This document shows, in pieces, positions 1 through 7,632 of a stretch of DNA of 20,489 nucleotides. The notes under the pieces were generated by a model. The model ran no database searches and was not told the origin of the DNA. It was given only the letters and a program-made list of their open reading frames with translations. How positions within the stretch are numbered: position 1 is the stretch's first letter; the number at the start of each line of letters is the position of its first letter. Source of the stretch: SIG350 sp964520895 (GTDB lineage Bacteria > Bacillota > Clostridia > TANB77 > SIG350); the NCBI GenBank assembly GCA_964520895.1, contig CAZFOR010000018.1, positions 1 to 20,489 on the forward strand, read 5' to 3'. The position numbers and the translations under genes were made by a program.

Positions 1-1152
1 ATCTCATTAGTAGCATTAATAATAACAATAATAGTATTAATAATACTAACAGGAGCAGTAATAATGAGTATAACAGGAGAAGATAGTACAATAGGCAAAG
101 CAAATGAGGCAGTATTTAAAAGTAATTTAACAAACTATAGAGATGAATTTACAAGAAATGTAATGCAAAAACAATTAGAACAAGGAGGAACATTTGATAA
201 AACGACATTAACTGATGAGGATATAGCAGACTTTATACCAAACATAACAGATAGAGATGCAGAAAAGTTAGGAATAGTAAATGGAGAGTTAGTATATAAA
301 GATACATCAAACGAGGAAGAATTTGGATGGGCAGCAGAACTGAATATGGCAGATTTAACAAATGTATTAGCAGGTCAAGAAGGTCTAGAAGTTGGAGACT
401 ATATTAAATATACACCAGGAGTGGGAAGTTATATAGTAACAGCACAGAATTCTGGGCAAGTAGAAGCAATTGGTGACCCTCAGTATATGTATGATAAAAC
501 ATTTGAGACAAGTGCAACAGTGGAAGATTGGAGAATATTATCAATTAAAGGTTCAGAAGTAACAATTGTAAAAGAGGGTGAATTTCCACAATTATGGCTA
601 CTTGGAGTAACAGGATATACTAATGCAGTAAAAGAATTAAATAATATATGTGCAATATATAAAAACCCAGCATATGCAAAAGAAGCGAGAAGTATAACAA
701 TACAAGATATAAATGACATAGCAGGATATACACAAGAAGATATGGAAACATATGGAGGAGGAAGTAGTCAGGCAGGTGGATATAAATATACAGCATCAGT
801 ATACAACGATATTATAGATAAAGAAGAAACATATATTCAGGATTTTTATGATTATAATGGAGATATAAAAGAATTAACTACGGAAGATGAGAAATATAAA
901 ATGATATTTGCAAATCCGAATGTAGATTATTGGATTGCATCTAATTATATTAGAAATTGGGGGGATGATTTTCAGTTTGGGGTGCGTTATATGAATAATG
1001 GATTTGTGTATGGTGAACCTCTATATTCTACCAGTGGAGAAAAATTTGAAAGAGAATTAGGCGTTAGACCAGTAGTAATATTAAAATCCAATGTAAAAGT
1101 TACAGGAGGGCCGGGTACATTTGGTCAACCATGGGTAATATCTGAAAACTAG
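1..1152 (+). CDS. Pilin-like secreted protein with C-terminal GVRPVV-type domain (5' end cut by window)
   Basis: The frame is open from base 1, reading ISLVALIITIIVLIILTGAV, so the real start lies outside the window; the ATG at 64 is internal. That stretch is the hydrophobic helix of a type IV prepilin-like signal, with Ala where classical pilins have Glu5. The remaining ~360 residues are extracellular in character. The last ~80 carry YWIASNYI, FGVRYMNNG, GVRPVVILKSNV and a closing GTFGQPWVI, a C-terminal module I associate with large pilin-like or surface proteins of uncultured Clostridia (knowledge from memory, not a search). It probably acts at the cell surface; substrate or partner is unknown. 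It ends in TAG, 20 bases before the pyr promoter. The complete start of a gene of the same type is seen at 20459, showing the missing N-terminus would look like MKTTQKRG-ISL. Confidence 0.75.
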   Translation: MSLVALIITIIVLIILTGAVIMSITGEDSTIGKANEAVFKSNLTNYRDEFTRNVMQKQLEQGGTFDKTTLTDEDIADFIPNITDRDAEKLGIVNGELVYKDTSNEEEFGWAAELNMADLTNVLAGQEGLEVGDYIKYTPGVGSYIVTAQNSGQVEAIGDPQYMYDKTFETSATVEDWRILSIKGSEVTIVKEGEFPQLWLLGVTGYTNAVKELNNICAIYKNPAYAKEARSITIQDINDIAGYTQEDMETYGGGSSQAGGYKYTASVYNDIIDKEETYIQDFYDYNGDIKELTTEDEKYKMIFANPNVDYWIASNYIRNWGDDFQFGVRYMNNGFVYGEPLYSTSGEKFERELGVRPVVILKSNVKVTGGPGTFGQPWVISEN

Positions 1153-1171
1153 TGTAATGGTTCACATAATC

Positions 1172-1200
1172 TTGAAAAATATATTGATTTATGATATACT
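1172..1200 (+). promoter_or_regulatory. Sigma-A promoter of the pyrFE operon
   Basis: TTGAAA (1172-1177), a 17-bp spacer and TATACT (1195-1200), with TG one base upstream of the -10 (extended -10). Transcription should begin near 1207, giving a leader of about 88 nt before pyrF. Confidence 0.7.
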
Positions 1201-1226
1201 CTGTCAGAAGGTTAATATAGTTATTT

Positions 1227-1267
1227 AAAAATCTTCACTAAAATTTAGTGGAGATTTTTGTCTCCAC
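1227..1267 (+). promoter_or_regulatory. Two-state leader hairpin (putative attenuator) of pyrFE
   Basis: Hairpin A pairs 1227-1242 with 1244-1259 (16 complementary positions with one G-U; the central few must form the loop) and ends in a T5 run, so it resembles an intrinsic terminator. Hairpin B pairs GTGGAGA (1248-1254) with TCTCCAC (1261-1267) around a 6-nt loop and uses the 3' arm of A, so A and B exclude each other. Lying between promoter and pyrF, this looks like an attenuation switch. A clear PyrR-binding loop is not visible; only CTGTCAGAAGGTT (1201-1213) is faintly like one. Alternatively hairpin A simply terminates the upstream pilin-like gene. Confidence 0.5.
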
Positions 1268-1294
1268 AATAATATTATTTAAGGAGGAAAGTTT

Positions 1295-2194
1295 ATGCAT
1301 ACAATGACAAAGTTAATTCAGGAAATTGAAAGAAAAAATTCGCGGGTGGTTGTTGGTATAGACCCAACAGAAGGAATTATGCCAAAGGAATATCAGAAAA
1401 TGATTGAGTCAGGTACAAGCATAAAATCTGTATTATGCAAATATTGTCAAGATATTATTAATGCAATTTATGACATTGTACCTGCTGTAAAACCAAATAT
1501 TGCTTTTTTTGAAAGATATAAAGCATATAATCTGTTTTTTGAAGTATGCAGGTATGCACAATCAAAAGGATTGGTTGTAATTGCTGATGCCAAAAGAGCA
1601 GATATTGGTTCAACTTCAAGCGGATATTCAGATGTTTTTTTAAACGATTTTTCAAATTGCGATTTCTTAACGGTAAATCCGTATTTCGGAGAAGATTCAC
1701 TTAAACCGTTTATCGATGCTTGTAACAGTATGGATAAAGGACTGTTTGTTTTGGTAAAAACATCAAACAAATCTTCTTCGCAGATTCAGGATTTGGTTAC
1801 ACAAGATGGAAAAAAGGTGTATGAAAAGGTTGGAAAAATGGTATCTGATTTGGGCGAAGGATATAGTGAGTATGGATACAGTAGTATCGGTGCAGTTGTA
1901 GGTGCAACACATCCTGAGCAAGCAGCAAGTCTTCGCAAACAAATGGAACATACTTTTTTCTTAGTACCTGGTTTTGGTGCACAAGGTGCAACAGTTGATG
2001 ATGTTCTTGTCAATTTTGATGGGTACGGAAGAGGTGCTATTATAAATGCATCAAGAAGTATATTAGGTGCATTTAAGAAAGAAGAATATAAAGGACTTGA
2101 TTTCAAGCAGGCAGCAAAAGCAGAAGCAATAAAAATGACAAATCTGATAAATGAAGGCTTAATAAAACAAGGAAAGGTGAATTACAACATATGA
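1295..2194 (+). CDS. pyrF: Orotidine 5'-phosphate decarboxylase (long form)
   Basis: Decarboxylates OMP to UMP, the last step of de novo pyrimidine synthesis; cytosolic. The signature IADAKRADIGST (residues 96-107) holds the catalytic Asp98-Lys100-Asp103 array. VVVGIDPT near the N-terminus and the phosphate-binding end (VPGFGAQGA, then GAIINASRSIL) complete the TIM barrel. At 299 residues it is the long (type 2) form rather than the ~230-residue Bacillus form. The start at 1295 is supported by AAGGAGG 7 nt upstream; ATG at 1304 is an alternative. The stop overlaps the pyrE start in ATGA, so the two are translationally coupled. Base composition is visibly less AT-rich than the genes around it. 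Confidence 0.95.
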   Translation: MHTMTKLIQEIERKNSRVVVGIDPTEGIMPKEYQKMIESGTSIKSVLCKYCQDIINAIYDIVPAVKPNIAFFERYKAYNLFFEVCRYAQSKGLVVIADAKRADIGSTSSGYSDVFLNDFSNCDFLTVNPYFGEDSLKPFIDACNSMDKGLFVLVKTSNKSSSQIQDLVTQDGKKVYEKVGKMVSDLGEGYSEYGYSSIGAVVGATHPEQAASLRKQMEHTFFLVPGFGAQGATVDDVLVNFDGYGRGAIINASRSILGAFKKEEYKGLDFKQAAKAEAIKMTNLINEGLIKQGKVNYNI

Positions 2195-2766
2195 ATGAAA
2201 TTTATGAAATTCTATTAAAAGAAGGTTGTATAAAAGCAGGACATTTTCTTTTGAAGTCAGGAAAACATAGTGGCTTTTACTGTGATATGAAATATCTTTC
2301 ATTAAAACCAAGAGCAATGACAGAAGTATGCCGGCTACTTGCAAATAAGATAGCTGATGCAATTCCACTAAGCAATATTGATGTTGTTGTTGGACCTGCA
2401 GTAGGAGCCATAATTCCTGCATATCAAATTGCATCAATTCTTAATAAACGAAATAATTTTACCGAGAAAAAAGATGGTCAAATGTATTTCAGAAATAATG
2501 ATAACATATTTGGCAAAAATGTTTTTGTTATTGAAGATGTTGCAACAACAGGTGGAACGATATATCAAACTATTGATGCAGTTAAGGCATTTGGAGGAAA
2601 AGTAGTTGGAGTTGGAGTTATTGTTGACCGAAGTGAAGGAAGAGCAGCCTTTAACGTTCCCTTTGTTTCGGGATGTGAAGCTAAGTTCACTGTTTACGAA
2701 CCAAATGATTGCAAGATTTGTAAAGAAGCACAAATCCCGTTGTACAAACTGGGAAGTAAAAACTAA
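2191..2766 (+). CDS. pyrE: Orotate phosphoribosyltransferase
   Basis: Transfers the phosphoribosyl group of PRPP to orotate, giving OMP, the substrate of the preceding PyrF. The PRPP-binding motif VFVIEDVATTGGT sits at residues 111-123, and FLLKSGKHSGFY near residues 19-30 matches the N-terminal OPRTase region. Length (191 residues) is normal. It overlaps pyrF by 4 bases. An extra C-terminal CEAKFTVYEPNDCKICKEAQIPL tail with Cys-x2-Cys is common in OPRTases of this type. A strong terminator follows directly, so the operon is just pyrF-pyrE here; the other pyr genes must lie elsewhere. Confidence 0.95.
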   Translation: MNEIYEILLKEGCIKAGHFLLKSGKHSGFYCDMKYLSLKPRAMTEVCRLLANKIADAIPLSNIDVVVGPAVGAIIPAYQIASILNKRNNFTEKKDGQMYFRNNDNIFGKNVFVIEDVATTGGTIYQTIDAVKAFGGKVVGVGVIVDRSEGRAAFNVPFVSGCEAKFTVYEPNDCKICKEAQIPLYKLGSKN

Positions 2767-2773
2767 ATAATTT

Positions 2774-2815
2774 AAAACAAGATGTAGATTATAATAAATC
2801 TATGTCTTGTTTTTT
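2774..2815 (+). terminator. Intrinsic terminator after pyrE
   Basis: AAAACAAGA-TG-TAGATT pairs with AATCTA-TG-TCTTGTTTT: 17 bp including two G-U pairs, a 6-nt loop and a trailing T run. Confidence 0.85.
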
Positions 2816-2843
2816 ACTATTTAATATATATTTTGTATAAATG

Positions 2844-2872
2844 TTGAAATAATAAGTAATATGATATAAAAT
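2844..2872 (+). promoter_or_regulatory. Probable promoter of the YlbF-family gene
   Basis: TTGAAA (2844-2849), a 17-bp spacer and TAAAAT (2867-2872). It lies just downstream of the pyrE terminator and would give a leader of about 60 nt. Confidence 0.5.
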
Positions 2873-2893
2873 AAATGTGAGGTAATAAAAAAT

Positions 2894-2935
2894 CAGACAA
2901 AATGCCTCCGTCCCTATTTGTCTGAAGTGGAGGTA
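2894..2935 (+). promoter_or_regulatory. Leader fold that can sequester the ribosome site (pseudoknot-like)
   Basis: CAGACAAA (2894-2901) pairs with TTTGTCTG (2917-2924), 8 bp. The loop contains TGCCTCC (2903-2909), which can pair with GGAGGTA (2929-2935), the Shine-Dalgarno sequence of the gene starting at 2941 (7 bp, one G-U). Both helices together form an H-type pseudoknot. The bottom strand reads GGGACGGAGGCATTTTGTC, which also resembles dispersed REP-like palindromes of Clostridia. Confidence 0.5.
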
Positions 2936-2940
2936 TAAAA

Positions 2941-3282
2941 ATGAATGTTTATGATAAAATAAATGAATTGGCAAATGCGTTAAAAGAAAGTAATGAATTT
3001 AAGGAATATATTGAAATAAAAAATGAGGTATATAAACAAGAAGAAAATAAAAAAATGATAAAAGATTTTAGAGAAAAACAAATTGAAGTACAAAAAATGG
3101 CAGTGGAGGGAAAAGAGGAAGATGCTGTAGCTAAAACTGAAATATTAAAACAAATGTATGAAATACTTTTGAAAAATGAAAATATTAAAAAAATGTTTGA
3201 TGCAGAAGTAAGGTTTGATGTTTTAATTGGTGATATGTATAGAATATTAGGTGAAGCAATTCGAGGGGCAATGGAGGATTAA
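2941..3282 (+). CDS. YlbF/YmcA/YheA-family helical protein
   Basis: The 113 residues are almost entirely charged, helical sequence without signal peptide or membrane segment, matching the small YlbF/YmcA/YheA family (Com_YlbF). In Bacillus subtilis YlbF and YmcA act with YaaT on RNase Y and mRNA turnover and affect competence, biofilm and sporulation. Which paralog this is cannot be decided from sequence alone, and only one member is in the window. GGAGG lies 7 nt upstream of ATG. Its last codons (ATG GAG GAT TAA) carry the ribosome site of the next gene, so the two are coupled. The leader may regulate translation (2894-2935). Confidence 0.75.
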   Translation: MNVYDKINELANALKESNEFKEYIEIKNEVYKQEENKKMIKDFREKQIEVQKMAVEGKEEDAVAKTEILKQMYEILLKNENIKKMFDAEVRFDVLIGDMYRILGEAIRGAMED

Positions 3283-3285
3283 TAT

Positions 3286-3996
3286 ATGCTATATATTTTA
3301 ATTGTTTTATTTATTTTTTTAGTAATAACAAGAATTATATATAATAAGTATAAACCTAAGCAATTATTAGAAATGTCACAAGATACACAGTGTGATGATA
3401 TAATTGATAAATTGCCAGATAATTTAAGTATATGTAATGAAATATTGGAAAATATGAATAAAAAAGATGTGATAGTTGAATTAAATCAAAACCAAGATTC
3501 AACTAATTCATTTTACAATGTATTTAATAACAAGATAATATTATGTAATAGTGAAAAGGCCAATAAAGTTTTTACTAGATTAATGTTTATATCACATGAA
3601 TGTGTACATTCAAATCAAGATAAAAAGTTTTTATGGTTTAATTTTATACTTGCAAATATTAATATTATATATCTAATAGTATCATTAATATTGATATTTA
3701 CAAATGTAATAGGGAAAACACAGTATATGTTAGTATTAGCTATATATTTGATTATAAATATATTTATATATTTTGCAAGAAATATGATTGAAACAGATGC
3801 TACATATATGTCATTAATATTATCATCTAAGTATTTAGATAAATACTTAGAGAAAAACGAAAAAGAGAAGATTATGAATAAGTATGAAAATATTATTCAT
3901 AATGGAACAAGTACATTTATGTATAATATTTTTATTACAAATTTTGTAATGGTTGTATTATACATATTAGGAGTATTAATTAAAATGAATATTTAA
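3286..3996 (+). CDS. Putative membrane zinc metallopeptidase (HExxH)
   Basis: 236 residues. An N-terminal membrane segment (about 2-18) precedes a soluble part with HECVH (104-108), matching the HExxH zinc site. Two hydrophobic segments follow (about 117-140 and 146-164), then FARNMIETDATYMS, whose Glu169 is a candidate third ligand, and a last segment near 213-232. This order resembles small membrane metallopeptidases such as M48-like or Zn_peptidase_2 proteins, but the exact family is not certain. Start at 3286 is set by GGAGG inside the end of the preceding gene. Substrate is unknown. It lies 3 nt after the YlbF-family gene and 13 nt before the amidohydrolase gene, so the three probably share one transcript. 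Confidence 0.6.
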   Translation: MLYILIVLFIFLVITRIIYNKYKPKQLLEMSQDTQCDDIIDKLPDNLSICNEILENMNKKDVIVELNQNQDSTNSFYNVFNNKIILCNSEKANKVFTRLMFISHECVHSNQDKKFLWFNFILANINIIYLIVSLILIFTNVIGKTQYMLVLAIYLIINIFIYFARNMIETDATYMSLILSSKYLDKYLEKNEKEKIMNKYENIIHNGTSTFMYNIFITNFVMVVLYILGVLIKMNI

Positions 3997-4009
3997 GGAT
4001 AGGTGTCAT

Positions 4010-5263
4010 ATGAAAATATTAATAAAAAATATAACTATTGTAGATATGGAGGGAAATGAGCCATACATATCTGATTTATTAGTTGATAATGATACAATTA
4101 GTAAAATAGATGATAATATACAAGATGGAGTAGATAAAATAATTGATGGTACGAATAAACTAATAATGCCAGGTTTAATAAATACTCATTCACATTTGGG
4201 TATGAGTTTGTTTAGAACATATGGAGAAAATAAAAAACTTATGGACTGGCTTAATAATTATATTTTTCCAAAAGAGGAATTACTTACACCAGAGCTTGTA
4301 TATGATTTTACTATGCTGTCTTGTATTGAAGCAATAAAATCAGGTACAACTTGTTTAGATGATATGTATTTTTATGAACAAGAAGTAGTAAAAGTATTTG
4401 AAAGATTAGGGCTAAGAGGTATTATAGGGGTTAATTTACCAATTGATGAAGATAATAATATAATTACTAAAGTTAAGGAAAAAGGTTTAGAGGATTTAAT
4501 TTATTTGTATGGTGGACCACATGCTCCATATACAACAACAGAGGAAAGCTATATAAAGTATGTAGATATTGCTAAAAAATATAATATTGGTATACAAACA
4601 CATTTATCTGAAACACAAGATGAGGTAAATATTATAAAAGAAAGATATAATAAAACTTCAACAAAACATTTATATGATTTAGGTGTTTTAGATGTACCAG
4701 TAATATTACCACATGGAATATATTTATCTGATGAAGATATTGAAATATTAAAAAATGTAAATGGTGGAATAGTACATAACCCTATTAGTAATGCAAAACT
4801 TGCATCAGGAATTTGTGATGTTAGAAAATTATTAGATAGTGGAATAACAGTTGGGCTTGGAACAGATGGAGCATCATCTACTACTACACTAGATATGTTT
4901 GAGGAAATGAAAACATGTGCATATATGCAGAAATTAAAATATATGGATAGTAGTATAATATCATCTTATGAGATATTGCAAATGGCAACTATTAATAATG
5001 CAAAAATTATAAATAAGCAAAATGAAATTGGTAGTATTAAAATAGGTAAAAAAGCAGATTTGATTATATTAGACTTAAATAAACCTCATTTAATACCAAT
5101 AAATGATATTTATTCTACATTAGTATATGGTGCAAATGGATCAGATGTTGTAACTACTATTATAAATGGTAAGATATTAATGGAAAATAGGAAATTAATA
5201 GATATTGATGAAAATGAAGTAATTAATAATTGCAATGAAATTGCAAAAGATTTCTATAAATAA
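4010..5263 (+). CDS. mtaD: Amidohydrolase, 5-methylthioadenosine/S-adenosylhomocysteine deaminase-like
   Basis: Hydrolytic deaminase of the amidohydrolase superfamily; relatives convert S-adenosylhomocysteine or methylthioadenosine to the inosyl forms. Metal ligands are visible: NTHSH (His60, His62), QTHLSET (His198, with Glu201 nearby as catalytic residue), LPHGIYLSDED (His235) and GLGTDGASS (Asp286). DDMYFY (118-123), GGPHAPYT and VHNPISNAKLASG are typical of the MTA/SAH deaminase group (TrzN/AtzA relatives). The 417-residue length is normal and the C-terminus closes with a beta-sandwich segment (IGKKADLIILDL). AGGTG lies upstream of ATG. It is the last gene of the unit before a strong hairpin. 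Substrate choice among deaminases cannot be settled from sequence alone. Confidence 0.85.
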   Translation: MKILIKNITIVDMEGNEPYISDLLVDNDTISKIDDNIQDGVDKIIDGTNKLIMPGLINTHSHLGMSLFRTYGENKKLMDWLNNYIFPKEELLTPELVYDFTMLSCIEAIKSGTTCLDDMYFYEQEVVKVFERLGLRGIIGVNLPIDEDNNIITKVKEKGLEDLIYLYGGPHAPYTTTEESYIKYVDIAKKYNIGIQTHLSETQDEVNIIKERYNKTSTKHLYDLGVLDVPVILPHGIYLSDEDIEILKNVNGGIVHNPISNAKLASGICDVRKLLDSGITVGLGTDGASSTTTLDMFEEMKTCAYMQKLKYMDSSIISSYEILQMATINNAKIINKQNEIGSIKIGKKADLIILDLNKPHLIPINDIYSTLVYGANGSDVVTTIINGKILMENRKLIDIDENEVINNCNEIAKDFYK

Positions 5264-5268
5264 AGTTA

Positions 5269-5307
5269 ACAAAGTAAAGACGAATTTTTAATAAATCTTT
5301 ACTTTGT
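5269..5307 (+). terminator. Terminator after the amidohydrolase gene
   Basis: ACAAAGTAAAGA (5269-5280) pairs perfectly with TCTTTACTTTGT (5296-5307), 12 bp with a 15-nt loop. The U tract after it is poor (ATATATATT), so termination may be partial. Confidence 0.65.
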
Positions 5308-5318
5308 ATATATATTAA

Positions 5319-5337
5319 CTCCATATTTTCTATGGAG
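5319..5337 (+). promoter_or_regulatory. Small perfect hairpin upstream of the FemAB gene
   Basis: CTCCATA (5319-5325) and TATGGAG (5331-5337) form 7 bp around a TTTTC loop, followed by AAAAAG. It lies about 80 nt before the FemAB start. No convincing promoter could be picked between it and the gene; the region is very AT-rich (TATAAATT near 5358, TATTAT near 5393). Function unknown. Confidence 0.3.
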
Positions 5338-5419
5338 AAAAAGATAAGCAGTGCTATAAATTAAATATATTATAGTATATGTAAAAATAAATATTATGTT
5401 ACAAAAGGAGTTTATTTAA

Positions 5420-6466
5420 ATGTATAAAATATTAGAAGAAAATGATAAAGAAAATTATGAAGAATTTGTAAAGAAAAATCCAAAAGGTCATTTTATGCAA
5501 TCATTAAAATGGCATGAAATTAAAATTGACTGGAATAATGAAGTTGTATTAAGTATAAATGAAAAGAATGAAATTATGGGTAGTATAAGTATTTTAGTTA
5601 GAAAATTACCATATATAAAAAGTACGATAATGTATGCACCTAGAGGACCTGTGTGTGATATATATGATGAAAATGTATGGAATGATTTAATAGATGGAAT
5701 AAAAATATTAGCAAAAAAACATCATGCATTTATACTTAGAATAGATTCAGATGTAAAAAATGATGATATTAAATTTAAAGAATTAGCTAAAAGATTAGGA
5801 TTTAAGGTTAAAGATGATATAAAGAGATTTAGTGATGGAATACAACCTAGATATGTATTTAGACTAGATGTTAAAGGAAAAACTGAGGAGGAATTACTAA
5901 AATCTTTTCACGAAAAAACAAGATATAATATTAGATTATCTACAAGAAAAGGTGTTACTATAAAAGACGGTACAAAAGAAGATTTAAAAGATTTTCATAA
6001 AATAATGCAGGAAACTGGTAAAAGGGATAGATTTGGAATTAGACCATTATCATATTTTGAAAAGATGTATGATGTTTTATCACCAGATAATATGAAAATA
6101 CTTATGGCATATTATGATGGTAAACCTATTGCAGGAACAATTCCGATAATGTATGGAAATAAAGTGTGGTATTTATATGGAGCTAGTTCAAATGAATATA
6201 GAAATGTAATGCCAAACTATATGCTACAATTTGAAATGATAAAATTAGCATTAGAAAGAGATGCTGATATATATGATTTTAGAGGTGTAGAGGAATTTGA
6301 AGATGAAACTAAGCCAGAATATGGTGTATATAAATTTAAAAAAGGATTTAATGGTGAATTTATAGAATTTGTTGGTGAGATACAAATGGTATTTAATCCT
6401 TTTATGAATTTCTGTTTTGAAAAAGGATTAAAATTTGTAAAGAAAATTAAATTTAGAAAATTGTAG
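5420..6466 (+). CDS. FemAB/MurM-type peptidoglycan interpeptide-bridge aminoacyltransferase
   Basis: Enzymes of this family add amino acids from aminoacyl-tRNA to the peptide stem of lipid II, building the cell-wall cross-bridge at the inner membrane face. The family signature is seen as HFMQSLKWHEIK near the N-terminus, APRGPVCD (about residues 73-80), RYNIRLSTRKGV (about 174-185) and a second GNAT half with AGTIPIMYGNKVWYLYGASSNEYRNVMPNYMLQFEMIKLA and DFRGVEE. At 348 residues it is shorter than FemA/FemX (~420) and lacks their coiled-coil arm, as is common in clostridial members. AAAGGAG precedes the ATG. It is followed after 7 nt by an alanine racemase gene, fitting cell-wall precursor synthesis. 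The amino acid added is not predictable. Confidence 0.85.
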   Translation: MYKILEENDKENYEEFVKKNPKGHFMQSLKWHEIKIDWNNEVVLSINEKNEIMGSISILVRKLPYIKSTIMYAPRGPVCDIYDENVWNDLIDGIKILAKKHHAFILRIDSDVKNDDIKFKELAKRLGFKVKDDIKRFSDGIQPRYVFRLDVKGKTEEELLKSFHEKTRYNIRLSTRKGVTIKDGTKEDLKDFHKIMQETGKRDRFGIRPLSYFEKMYDVLSPDNMKILMAYYDGKPIAGTIPIMYGNKVWYLYGASSNEYRNVMPNYMLQFEMIKLALERDADIYDFRGVEEFEDETKPEYGVYKFKKGFNGEFIEFVGEIQMVFNPFMNFCFEKGLKFVKKIKFRKL

Positions 6467-6473
6467 GTGAAAT

Positions 6474-7595
6474 ATGGAAAAATTAGTTATAAGATCAAAA
6501 GATATTATACATAACATTAATACAATAAAACAGCATATACAAAAAAATTGCAATTTAAATGAAACAAAAATTCCAAAGATAATAGGGGTTGTTAAAGGTA
6601 ATGGTTATGGACTAGGATTAATAGAATTGTCTAATTTATTGATTAATAATGGAATAGATATGCTAGCTGTTGCAAAAGTTAATGATTGTGTTTTACTAAG
6701 AAAAAGCGGAATAAAGCAGGACATCTTACTATTATCATCAACTTGTGTAGAACAAAATATTTTTGATGTTATAAATAATGATATTATTCCAACAATAGGA
6801 AGTATTGAGAGTTTAATAAAATATAACAAAGTAGCAACCCAATTAAATAAAAAAATAAATGTTCATATAAAAGTTGAAACAGGTTTTGGAAGATATGGAG
6901 TAAAAATAAATGAAATAGCTAAATTCATAGAAGAATATAATGAATGTGAAAATATTAATATTGTAGGTATGTTTACTCATTTTTCTTCAGCATTTTCTAA
7001 AGATACCAAAAATACTGATAACCAATTTATTGAGTTTACGAATATAGTAAAAATATTTGAATTAAATAATATAAAAATACAAATGTTACATGTATGTAAT
7101 TCTACAGCAACATTTAAATATCCTAAATATTATTTAGATGCAGTAAGATTAGGCTCTGCTATAATTGGTAGATTACCAATACCATACAAATACGGACTTA
7201 AAAAACCGGAATATTTTCAAACTAGTATTGTTGAAATAAGACAATTAGATAAAGGAAAAAATATAGGTTATGGAAATAGATACAAATTAAAGAAAAATTC
7301 AAAAATAGGTATATGCCAAGTTGGCTATGTAGAAGGAATTGGATTAGAGGTAAAAAGTAATGTATATACGATGTTTGATATATTAAGAAACATTAAACAT
7401 TATTTGACATATATTTTCAAAAAACCAAAAAAATATATATTGATTAATAACGAAAAGTATGAAATAATAAGTAATATAGGAATGAGTAATATTATAATAG
7501 ATATTTCAAATTCGGATATAAAAGTAGGCGATACTGTGGAAATTGATGTAAATCCTATATTGATTGATTCTAATATTCAAAGAGAATATATTTAA
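6474..7595 (+). CDS. alr: Alanine racemase-family PLP enzyme, divergent C-terminus
   Basis: PLP-dependent racemase, expected to interconvert L- and D-alanine for peptidoglycan. The PLP lysine is Lys41 in VVKGNGYGLG; KVETGFGRYGV (Arg140), THFSSAF, HVCNSTATFKYP and DAVRLGSAIIGRLP give the alpha/beta barrel, and IGYGNRY holds the second catalytic residue, Tyr266. The C-terminal domain is shortened and altered: the usual CMD segment, whose Asp reaches into the partner subunit's site, reads GMS, and the sequence runs quickly to QREYI. It may therefore be a divergent Alr or a racemase for another amino acid. It is tightly linked to the FemAB gene. 37 nt separate it from the broken pilin-like gene. 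Confidence 0.8.
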   Translation: MEKLVIRSKDIIHNINTIKQHIQKNCNLNETKIPKIIGVVKGNGYGLGLIELSNLLINNGIDMLAVAKVNDCVLLRKSGIKQDILLLSSTCVEQNIFDVINNDIIPTIGSIESLIKYNKVATQLNKKINVHIKVETGFGRYGVKINEIAKFIEEYNECENINIVGMFTHFSSAFSKDTKNTDNQFIEFTNIVKIFELNNIKIQMLHVCNSTATFKYPKYYLDAVRLGSAIIGRLPIPYKYGLKKPEYFQTSIVEIRQLDKGKNIGYGNRYKLKKNSKIGICQVGYVEGIGLEVKSNVYTMFDILRNIKHYLTYIFKKPKKYILINNEKYEIISNIGMSNIIIDISNSDIKVGDTVEIDVNPILIDSNIQREYI

Positions 7596-7632
7596 TAAGT
7601 AAGTTCTATTAATTTTAAAAGGAGGTTTTTAA

